A DNA stretch of 64,000 bases from Roseateles_E sp005503085. GTDB taxonomy: Bacteria > Pseudomonadota > Gammaproteobacteria > Burkholderiales > Burkholderiaceae_C. Where the stretch lies: the NCBI RefSeq assembly GCF_028462495.1, contig NZ_JAQOWX010000014.1:1-64000 (forward strand), read 5' to 3'. The first letter of the stretch is position 1, and each line of letters begins with the position of its first letter. Below the pieces are notes generated by a model. It worked only from the letters and a program-made list of their open reading frames with translations, was not told the DNA's origin and made no database searches. Of the stretch, positions 53,974-60,792 are shown one piece after another. The translations under genes and the position numbers were made by a program.

Positions 53974-54669
53974 ATGAGCGCACAGTCGACATTGGAACAA
54001 CTGCTGAAATCCGGTCTGGCGATGCTGGACGGCAAGGCCGGCGGCGGGTTGGGCAATCTGGGCGGCAGCCTTGGCGGCAAGGGTCTGGGCCAGTTCGGCG
54101 CCGGCGCGGCGGCCGGTGGGGCCCTGGGCCTGCTGCTGGGCAGCAAGCGCGGCCGCAGCTATGGCGGCAAGGCTTTGAAGTACGGCAGCATCGCAGCGCT
54201 GGGCCTGATGGCCTACAAGGCCTACAGCAATTGGCAGGCGCAGCAGAGCCAGCCAGCGGGCCAGCCGGCAACACCGGCCCCGGCGGCGCGTACCGTCGAC
54301 CGCCTGCCCGCGCCCGAGCAGGAGCAGCACAGCCGCGCGATGCTGAAGGCCATGATCGCCGCAGCCAAGTCCGACGGCCATCTGGACGAGCGCGAGCGCG
54401 GCCTGGTCGAGGCCGAGCTGAACCGGCTGGAAGCCGACCCCACGCTGCGCCTGTGGTTCGAGGCCGAGCTGCGCCGCCCGCTGGACCCGGCCGAGGTGGC
54501 CCAGGCCGCCGCCACGCCCGAGCTGGCCGCCGAGATGTATCTGGCCAGCCTGCTGGTGGCCGACGAGACCACGTTCATGGAGCGCGCCTATCTGGACGAA
54601 CTGGCCAAGCAGCTGAAGCTGCCGGCCGGGCTGAAGACCGAGCTGGAGGCACAGGCGCTGGCGGCCTGA
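53974..54669 (+). CDS. DUF533/TerB-like protein (YebE-like)
   Basis: A 231-residue protein. The N-terminal part is Gly-rich (GGGLGNLGGSLGGKGLG) with a weak membrane segment near residues 45-60 and another near 70-80. A Pro/Ala linker follows. The C-terminal helical domain has MLKAMIAAAKSDGHLDERER, the TerB/DUF533 acidic signature, and ends AYLDELAKQLKLPAGL. E. coli YebE is the best-known relative, an inner-membrane protein of unclear role in stress. The ATG follows CAAGGACGAGCG. Confidence 0.85.
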   Translation: MSAQSTLEQLLKSGLAMLDGKAGGGLGNLGGSLGGKGLGQFGAGAAAGGALGLLLGSKRGRSYGGKALKYGSIAALGLMAYKAYSNWQAQQSQPAGQPATPAPAARTVDRLPAPEQEQHSRAMLKAMIAAAKSDGHLDERERGLVEAELNRLEADPTLRLWFEAELRRPLDPAEVAQAAATPELAAEMYLASLLVADETTFMERAYLDELAKQLKLPAGLKTELEAQALAA

Positions 54670-54675
54670 GCAGGC

Positions 54676-55032
54676 CTATCCCTTGGCGCTGAATTCCTCG
54701 AAGGCAGTGATCGCGCTGGCCGCATACATCAGCGAGGGGCCACCGCCCATATAGGTGGCCACGCCCAGGGTCTCGTCGAGCTCCTGGCGCGTCGCGCCCA
54801 GCTTGACCAGGGCCTGGGTGTGATAGCCAATGCAGGGATCGCAGCGCACCGCCACGCTCAAGGCCAGCGCGATCAGTTCCTTGGTCTTTTTGTCCAGTGT
54901 GCCCTCGGCCATGGCCGCACGACCCAGCTCGCCGAAGGCCAGCATCACGCCCGGCGTGCTCTGCCTCAGCCCGGCTAGCTGCGTGGAGACATGCTGGGTC
55001 AGATGGCGGTAGCCATTTGCTGCGGTGGACAT
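54676..55032 (-). CDS. Carboxymuconolactone decarboxylase-family protein (AhpD-like)
   Basis: A 118-residue small CMD-fold protein. The CxxC redox pair and following His are in VRCDPCIGYHTQALVKLGAT near residue 62, preceded by LDKKTKELIALALSVA. AGGAG lies 7 nt before the ATG at 55032, which decides against the TTG two codons earlier. Likely roles are peroxide or electrophile handling. It is followed by, and co-directional with, a DUF2892 gene upstream, 11 nt away. Confidence 0.88.
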   Translation of the reverse strand: MSTAANGYRHLTQHVSTQLAGLRQSTPGVMLAFGELGRAAMAEGTLDKKTKELIALALSVAVRCDPCIGYHTQALVKLGATRQELDETLGVATYMGGGPSLMYAASAITAFEEFSAKG

Positions 55033-55043
55033 GATCAAGCTCC

Positions 55044-55259
55044 TCAGCGCTTGTTGTTACTGCCGCTGCCGCTTTTCAGGGCGCAGGTCGACAGGCCGAA
55101 CGGCAGATAGGCCGGACAGATCCGAACCAGGCCGGTGGCCAGCGGTAGCAAGCCGATCCAGCCCCAGGGACCGATGGCGCCATAGAGCGTGGCGGCGATC
55201 AGCGCCAGCCCAAGAGTGATGCGCAGCACGCGATCGATGCCGCCGACATTGGTGTTCAT
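55044..55259 (-). CDS. DUF2892 inner-membrane protein
   Basis: A 71-residue membrane protein with two helices and the family pattern NVGGIDRVLRITLGLALIAA, then GLLPLATGLVRICPAYLPFGLSTC. The two cysteines in ICPAYLPFG and STC are typical of the DUF2892 domain also found at the C-terminus of the rhodanese YgaP. It sits 11 nt upstream of the AhpD-like gene and probably shares its transcript. CTCTCC upstream, read in reverse, gives a GGAGAG ribosome site. Confidence 0.85.
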   Translation of the reverse strand: MNTNVGGIDRVLRITLGLALIAATLYGAIGPWGWIGLLPLATGLVRICPAYLPFGLSTCALKSGSGSNNKR

Positions 55260-55403
55260 CCATCTCTCCTTGCGGGGCCACGGGCACGGCGCCCTCCCCT
55301 GGTGCTCACTGTGAGGCCGATGCGCGGGGCGCAACTTGATACAGGACAGTAAACCGGCAGGCTTTATGCTGGCGGCCGGCCTGATACCCGAGGAGGAACT
55401 GCC

Positions 55404-55835
55404 GTGTCACTGCAATGGTCGGACAATATCGATGAGCTGAACTGGGACGAACTGGCGGCGCTGTACCGCGCCGCGCCGCTGGGCACGAAGAACGCCGCCG
55501 ATCTGAAGACGGCGTTCAGCAACAGCCGCTATCGCTGCCTGGTTCGCGAGCAGGGCCGCCTGGTCGGCGCCGGTCGGGTATTGGCCGACGGGGTCGACTG
55601 CGCCTATGTCTGCGATGTCGCGCTGCTGCCCAGCCATCAGGGCCTGGGGCTGGGGCGCGAGATCGTGCAGCACCTGGTCCGGCTGTCCCAGGGCCACAAG
55701 AAGATCATCCTGTACTCGGTGCCGGGCAAGGAGCCCTTCTACCGCAAGCTGGGCTTTCGGCGCCTGCTGACCGCGATGGCCATCTTCGAGAACGAGGCCC
55801 AGGCGATCGAGCGCGGCCATCTGGCCGAGGACTGA
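55404..55835 (+). CDS. GNAT family N-acetyltransferase
   Basis: A 143-residue acetyltransferase. The acetyl-CoA loop LLPSHQGLGLGREIVQHLV is near residue 77, and the C-terminal KEPFYRKLGFRRLLTAMAIF is typical. It begins at GTG 55404, 7 nt after a perfect AGGAGG. The stop abuts the convergent intradiol dioxygenase gene. The substrate is unknown. Confidence 0.88.
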   Translation: MSLQWSDNIDELNWDELAALYRAAPLGTKNAADLKTAFSNSRYRCLVREQGRLVGAGRVLADGVDCAYVCDVALLPSHQGLGLGREIVQHLVRLSQGHKKIILYSVPGKEPFYRKLGFRRLLTAMAIFENEAQAIERGHLAED

Positions 55836-56474
55836 TCAGCTCAGCGCCACGACCAGCGGGAACTGCGCCCGCAGCTCGCCGCCGTCCGCGCCCTCGAAAG
55901 GCCGGGTCAGCGCCATGCGGTCGCGGGCATCGCGCAGGCTGCGCCACAGGAAGTCGCGCTCATTGCCCGGATCGCCCTCGACATAGAGCTGGGTGGTCAG
56001 CAAGGTTCGCGCGCCGCGCTTGAGCTTCAGATGGATATGCGGCGTGCGCCCCTCGTAGGCTACCGGGCGCAGCGTGCGGAAGCGGTAGCGGCCCTCGGCA
56101 TCGGTGGCGACACGGCCGAAGGCCTGGAAGGCCGGATCGGCGCGGCCGCCATCACGCGGATGGCGGTAGTGGCCGTCGGCATCGCACTGCCAGATCTCGA
56201 CCAGGGCGCCGGCCAGCGGCCGCCCCGAGGTGTCGCGCACCTGGCCTTCGAGCCAGGCCGCCTGGCCGCGCGTGTAGCTGGCGGCCCCCTGGCGCAGCAG
56301 ATCGAAGTCGGTATCGGCGGGCAGCTCGGTCGGGTAGAACGGCCCCTCGGTCTGGGCCGGGGTCGGGCGCAGCGGTTGGGCGCGCGCCAGGCCGGGCAGC
56401 AAGGACAGCGCGGCCGGCAGGGCCAGGCGGCTCAGCGCGCGGCGGCGCGTGTCGCTGACGGGAGCTGATGACAT
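55836..56474 (-). CDS. Intradiol ring-cleavage dioxygenase-like protein, exported
   Basis: Protocatechuate 3,4-dioxygenase-like protein, 212 residues. The non-haem iron ligands are visible: a Tyr in the GHYRHP motif, a Tyr in the RYRF region, and the pair in TPHIHLKL. The opening AQTEGPFYPTELP and VEIWQCDADGHY are family signatures. The N-terminus (DTRRRALSRLALPAALSLL) looks like a twin-arginine-style signal, so this version is exported, unlike the cytoplasmic catabolic enzymes. The second subunit of true protocatechuate dioxygenases is absent. Its substrate is unknown. Confidence 0.85.
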   Translation of the reverse strand: MSSAPVSDTRRRALSRLALPAALSLLPGLARAQPLRPTPAQTEGPFYPTELPADTDFDLLRQGAASYTRGQAAWLEGQVRDTSGRPLAGALVEIWQCDADGHYRHPRDGGRADPAFQAFGRVATDAEGRYRFRTLRPVAYEGRTPHIHLKLKRGARTLLTTQLYVEGDPGNERDFLWRSLRDARDRMALTRPFEGADGGELRAQFPLVVALS

Positions 56475-56502
56475 GCGGCCCTCCTCGGCTGGGGATGACG
56501 GA

Positions 56503-58086
56503 TCAGTCGATTCTGACCCAGCGCAGCTCCAGCACGCTATTGGGCCATTGCACCGCCTGCACCTGGGGCCGCATCACCCAGCTGTGCTTGATGCGGTAGA
56601 GCGGCAGCAGGGGCAGATCGGCGCGCATCAGGTTCAGCGCCTCGCCGACCCGCTGGCGGCGCAGCGCCAGATCGGGCTCGGTGGCAATCGCGTCGATCAA
56701 GGCATCGAGCCGGCTGTTGCTGTAGCGGCCGGCATTGAAGGCGCCGGCCGACGGGCCGTGGCTGCGCACCAGCGAGTTCAGCACATTCCAGGCGTCGCCG
56801 CCGGGCGTCCAGCCATACTCGATCAGGCTGCCGGTGGCCTGGCTCAGCTTGGGGAAGAACAGGCTGCTGGGCGAGGCGATCAGGTTGGCCTTGATGCCCA
56901 CCTTCTCCAGCATCGCGGTGATGGCCTGACAGACCGCCTGGCGGTAGGAGACGTTGACGCAGTCCATGCTGGTCGAGAAGCCCTGCGGGTAGCCGGCCTC
57001 CTTCAGCAGCGCACGGGCCGCCGCCGGGTCAGCCGCCGGGCGCCGCTCCAGCGCCGGCAGATAGCCATCGACCAGGCTGGAGACGGGGCTGCCGGTGGAC
57101 ACCGCCTGGCCGCGCAAGACCTGGCGCGCGATCAGGTCCATATCGATGGCCAGATAGACGGCACGACGCACCCGCAGGTCCTTGAAGGGATTGCGCCCCT
57201 TGATATTGCTGCCGGCCAGTTCCTCGCGGTGCTGGTCGAAGGCGAGGTATTGCGTGCCGATATCGGCGGTCTCCAGCAGCTTCAGCCCCTGGTCCTGGCG
57301 CAGCCGGGCCACGTCCTGGAAGGGCGGATCGATGACGAAATCGACCTGGCCCGAGCGCAGCGCGGCCAGCCGCGTGGCGTCCGACTGGATCACCTGGTAC
57401 TGGGCCTCGTCCAGATTGCCCTGGTGCGCGGCCCGGCCCCACCAGGCCGGGTGGGCGACCAGCGTGGTGCGCACATCGGCCTCGTACTGCTTGAGCATGA
57501 AGGGGCCGGTGCCCATCGCATGGCGGACCGCATGGGTCTCCTGCTTGGCGTTGTAGTCCTGCGGCTTCGTCACCTGGTGCTTCTCGCTCCAGGACTTGCT
57601 CATTATCGCGATCAGCCAGAGCTTCTCGGGCAGGATGGCATCGGGATCGGACAGCAGCATGTCGACCGTCAGCGCATCGACCTTGCGCGCGCCGAGCACG
57701 CCGCGCAGCTGGGCGGCGCGCTGTGACTGCGGCTGCAGCGCGCGCTCAATCGAGAACACCACATCGTCGGCCGTGAAGGCGCTGCCGTCATGAAACTTGA
57801 CCCCCGGCCGCAGCTTGAAGCGCCAGGTCTTCGCTTCGAGCGGGGCCCAGGACACAGCCAGCGAGGGTTCGAGCCGGAACTGCTGATCGCGGTTGACTAG
57901 GCCCTCATAGATCTGCGTCACCACCCGCGAGTGGTACTGCAAAGCCAGCGCATGGGGATCCATGGTCTGCGGATCGAAGGCGCTGGCATAGCGCAGCAGT
58001 TTAGGCTGGGCCGAGGACAGCCCCGGCAGCAGCGCCAGGGCGGCCAGGCCTACGGCGGCCATCCATCGCATCGCATTGCATCGCAT
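56503..58086 (-). CDS. ABC transporter substrate-binding protein, family 5 (orphan)
   Basis: A 527-residue periplasmic receptor with a Sec signal (MRWMAAVGLAALALLPGLSSA, cleavage near residue 26). It carries family-5 hallmarks: FDPQTMDPHALALQYHSRVV, WRFKLRPGVKFHDGSAFTADDV and the C-terminal YRIKHSWVMRPQVQAVQ. AGGGGA lies 8 nt before the chosen ATG. No permease or ATPase gene is adjacent, so it must share a transporter encoded elsewhere. It diverges from the GntR regulator at 58236 and may be controlled by it. Confidence 0.9.
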   Translation of the reverse strand: MRCNAMRWMAAVGLAALALLPGLSSAQPKLLRYASAFDPQTMDPHALALQYHSRVVTQIYEGLVNRDQQFRLEPSLAVSWAPLEAKTWRFKLRPGVKFHDGSAFTADDVVFSIERALQPQSQRAAQLRGVLGARKVDALTVDMLLSDPDAILPEKLWLIAIMSKSWSEKHQVTKPQDYNAKQETHAVRHAMGTGPFMLKQYEADVRTTLVAHPAWWGRAAHQGNLDEAQYQVIQSDATRLAALRSGQVDFVIDPPFQDVARLRQDQGLKLLETADIGTQYLAFDQHREELAGSNIKGRNPFKDLRVRRAVYLAIDMDLIARQVLRGQAVSTGSPVSSLVDGYLPALERRPAADPAAARALLKEAGYPQGFSTSMDCVNVSYRQAVCQAITAMLEKVGIKANLIASPSSLFFPKLSQATGSLIEYGWTPGGDAWNVLNSLVRSHGPSAGAFNAGRYSNSRLDALIDAIATEPDLALRRQRVGEALNLMRADLPLLPLYRIKHSWVMRPQVQAVQWPNSVLELRWVRID

Positions 58087-58176
58087 CCGGCATCCCCTGT
58101 TGTTGTTGATGGGGCAGTATGCCCAGCGCCGCGTGGGGCGAGCAATGATCGCTTTCCTGTGGGACTTGCCTCGCAC

Positions 58177-58234
58177 TTGACGGCGCCGACCAAGAGGCGC
58201 TACATTGATCTACACCTCTATAGGACTAGATCAA
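58177..58234 (+). promoter_or_regulatory. Promoter and operator of the GntR gene
   Basis: TTGACG (58177-58182) and TACATT (58201-58206) form an 18-nt-spaced promoter. An inverted repeat, TTGATCTA at 58205-58212 and TAGATCAA at 58227-58234, spans the -10 and start region and ends one base before the GntR start codon. The overlap with the promoter is what an autoregulated repressor would use. Confidence 0.6.
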
Positions 58235-58235
58235 G

Positions 58236-58973
58236 ATGCCGCCCTATATCTCCGCGCCCATCGAGCAGCCACCCGGCCTGAGCCGCTATGGCGCGCTGGC
58301 GGCAGCGCTGCGCAGCCGCATCGTGGCGGGCGAATGGCCGCCCGGCAGCGCACTGCCGGCCGAACAGACGCTGGCAGGCCAGCATGGCGTCGCGCTGGGC
58401 ACGATGCGCCAAGCGCTGGCCCTGCTGGTCGAGCAGGGCTTGATCGAACGCATCCATGGCCGCGGCACTTTTGTGCGCGCCGGCCTGAGCGGCGCGCCGA
58501 TGCTGCGTTTCTTCCGCTTTGGCGACGGCACCGAGACACCGAAGTCCCGCATCGTCTCGCGCCAGACGCTGGCGGCGCCGGCGGCCGTCGCCCATATGCT
58601 GGGCCTCACGGCGGGCGATGCGGTGCTGCGGCTGCGGCGGCTGCGGCTGCTGGACGGGCTGCCGCGGCTGGCCGAGGAGATCTGGCTGCCCTTGCCGCTG
58701 TGCACGGCGCTGCAGCACAGCGATACCGCCAGTTGGGGCGACCTGCTCTATCCGCATCTGGCGGAGGCCTGCGGCGTGCATGTGCATCGCGCGGTCGACC
58801 AGATCAGCTTCGGCCAGCTCGGCGCCGCCGATGCGAAAGCCCTGCAGCTGCCCACCGCTCACCCCTGCGCCATCGTGCAGCGCCAAGCCTTCGACATCAG
58901 CGGGCGCTGCATCGAATGGCGCAGCTCGCGCGGCGATGCCCACGCCTTCCACTACACCGTCTCCATCTCCTGA
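58236..58973 (+). CDS. GntR-family regulator, HutC/UTRA type
   Basis: A 245-residue transcription regulator. The N-terminal winged helix is recognisable from LRSRIVAGEWPPGSALPAEQTLA, MRQALALLVEQGLIERIHGRGTFV. A UTRA effector domain occupies about residues 85-245, ending FHYTVSIS. It is followed at 21 nt by a Bug-type receptor and an amidohydrolase on the same strand. The effector is therefore probably an organic acid transported or degraded by them. It is likely autoregulated through the repeat at 58205-58234. Confidence 0.9.
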   Translation: MPPYISAPIEQPPGLSRYGALAAALRSRIVAGEWPPGSALPAEQTLAGQHGVALGTMRQALALLVEQGLIERIHGRGTFVRAGLSGAPMLRFFRFGDGTETPKSRIVSRQTLAAPAAVAHMLGLTAGDAVLRLRRLRLLDGLPRLAEEIWLPLPLCTALQHSDTASWGDLLYPHLAEACGVHVHRAVDQISFGQLGAADAKALQLPTAHPCAIVQRQAFDISGRCIEWRSSRGDAHAFHYTVSIS

Positions 58974-58994
58974 CCCCGACCGAAAGGCCCCGCC

Positions 58995-59990
58995 GTGAGC
59001 AATTCCCTTCTTTCCAAGACCCGCCGCCGGCTGCTCGGTGCTGCCGGCGCATCAATGCTGGCCCCTTGGGCCATCAGGCCCGCTGCGGCGGCCATTGCCG
59101 GCGGCAAGCCGGTGACCCTGGTCGTCAGCTACCCGCCCGGCGGCGGCGCTGACATCATCGCGCGCTTGATCGCGCCGAAGCTGGCCGAGGCGCTAGGCCA
59201 GCCCGTCGTGGTCGAGAACAAGCCCGGCGCCAGCGGCACGATTGCCGCCAACCAAGTGGCACGCGCAACTCCCGATGGCACGAACTTGCTGATCGATGCC
59301 TCGTCCTTCGCGGTCAACCCGGCGCTGTTCCCCAAGCTGCCTTATGACACCGCGACTGCCTTCACCCCGCTGGGTCTGATTGCACAGTTCCCCAATGTGC
59401 TGGTCTGCACGCCCAGCTTCGAGGCCAAGAGCGTGGCCGATGTGCTGCGTCTGGCGCGCGCCAAGCCGGGCCATATCGCCTATGCCTCCTCGGGCAATGG
59501 CTCCGCCCAGCATCTGGCCGGCGCGCTGTTCGAGGACCTGGCCAAGGTCAAGCTGATCCATGTGCCCTACCGTGGCGGCGGTCCGGCCCTGACCGATGTA
59601 ATGGGCGGCCAGGTGCCGCTGTTCTTCGCCAATGTGGCGTCCTCGCTCGGCCATATCCAGTCGGGCAAGCTGCGCGCACTGGCGGTCACCGCAAGCGTGC
59701 GCTCGCGCAGCCTGCCCGAGGTGCCGACGATGGCCGAAGCTGGCGTCAAGGGACATGAGGTGCTGGACTGGAACCCGGTGCTGGCACCGGCGGGCCTGCC
59801 GAGCGAGGTGCGCGCGACCTTGGTCGCGGCGCTGCAGAAAGCCAAGTCCGACCCCGAGGTGCTGGGCCGCATCCGCGCGCTGGGCGGCGATGTCTTCGCC
59901 GGCAATGATCAGCAAGCTGCGGCCTTCCTGAAGCAGCAACAAATCCTGTGGGGCCGCGTGATCAAAGAGCGTGGCATCACCCGTGAATAA
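58995..59990 (+). CDS. Tripartite tricarboxylate transporter receptor, Bug/TctC family
   Basis: A 331-residue periplasmic binding protein of the Bug family, which is hugely expanded in Burkholderiales. The signal region carries RRRLLGAAGASMLAPW, so Tat export is possible. Family motifs are VSYPPGGGADIIARLIAPKLAEALG, QPVVVENKPGASGTIAANQVA and VPYRGGGPALTDVMGGQV. The start is GTG at 58995. Ligands are usually carboxylates. No TctAB membrane genes are nearby, which is common for Bug proteins. Confidence 0.92.
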   Translation: MSNSLLSKTRRRLLGAAGASMLAPWAIRPAAAAIAGGKPVTLVVSYPPGGGADIIARLIAPKLAEALGQPVVVENKPGASGTIAANQVARATPDGTNLLIDASSFAVNPALFPKLPYDTATAFTPLGLIAQFPNVLVCTPSFEAKSVADVLRLARAKPGHIAYASSGNGSAQHLAGALFEDLAKVKLIHVPYRGGGPALTDVMGGQVPLFFANVASSLGHIQSGKLRALAVTASVRSRSLPEVPTMAEAGVKGHEVLDWNPVLAPAGLPSEVRATLVAALQKAKSDPEVLGRIRALGGDVFAGNDQQAAAFLKQQQILWGRVIKERGITRE

Positions 59991-60792
59991 GAAAAAGCTT
60001 GATGGCAGCTGGGACTGCCATGTCCATGTGTTCTCTGCGTCTGCAGCCGCGCTCGCAGGGCACTACCGCCCCGCTACCCGCGGTCTGGCCGAGATAGAGA
60101 CCCATGCAGCACCGGCCGGTGTCGGCCACCTGGTGCTGGTGCAGCCCAGCGTCTATGGTTGCGACAACACGGTGATGCTGCAGGCGCTGCAGGCCGCATC
60201 CGGGAGGCATCGCGGCATCGCCGTCGTCGCGCCGGAGGTCGGCGATGCCGAACTGGACTTGCTGCACGCCGCCGGCGTGCGCGGCATTCGCTTCAACCGG
60301 GTCTCGCCGGTGGGGCGCAGTGCCGATGCCGCCGAAGCCTTGCTGAGCCTGGCACCCCGGTTGCGCGAGCGCGGCTGGCATGTACAGTGGTATGTGGACC
60401 ACGCCGAGCTGCCGCAGCTGGCCCGGCTGCAGGCCGAGACCGGCCTGGTCTTCGTGCTCGACCATCTGGCCGGGCTGATGGCCGACACGCCCGACACCGA
60501 TCCGGCCTGGCCCGCGCTGGAAGCTCTGGCACGGGGGGGCGCCTGGATCAAGCTCTCGGGCTGGTACCGGCTCAATGCCCGGCAACCCTATGCCGAAATG
60601 CAGCCGCTAATCGCGCGGGTGGCCATGCTCTTCGACACCCGCATGGTCTGGGGTTCGGACTGGCCGCATACCAACCTGGACCCGACCGACCCGCTGCCCT
60701 ATGACGCGACCTGGACTCCGGTGCGGCAGGCGCTGGGTGGCGAGCGCGCCGAGGCCGTTCGCAACGACTATCCGCGGACGCTCTACCGCTGA
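59971..60792 (+). CDS. Amidohydrolase-family protein, LigI-like (2-pyrone dicarboxylate lactonase type)
   Basis: A 273-residue metal-dependent hydrolase of the amidohydrolase_2 family. It has WDCHVHVFS with the metal-binding HxH near residue 17, FVLDHLAGLM, and the C-terminal WGSDWPHTN with the catalytic Asp. The set resembles LigI and related lactonases that open lactone rings in aromatic-acid breakdown. Starts are uncertain: GTG at 59971 gives a 20-nt overlap with the receptor gene, and a GTG at 59983 is equally possible. The 3' end overlaps the convergent pbpC gene by 10 nt. The gene set suggests uptake and hydrolysis of a carboxylated lactone. Confidence 0.82.
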   Translation: MASPVNKKKLDGSWDCHVHVFSASAAALAGHYRPATRGLAEIETHAAPAGVGHLVLVQPSVYGCDNTVMLQALQAASGRHRGIAVVAPEVGDAELDLLHAAGVRGIRFNRVSPVGRSADAAEALLSLAPRLRERGWHVQWYVDHAELPQLARLQAETGLVFVLDHLAGLMADTPDTDPAWPALEALARGGAWIKLSGWYRLNARQPYAEMQPLIARVAMLFDTRMVWGSDWPHTNLDPTDPLPYDATWTPVRQALGGERAEAVRNDYPRTLYR

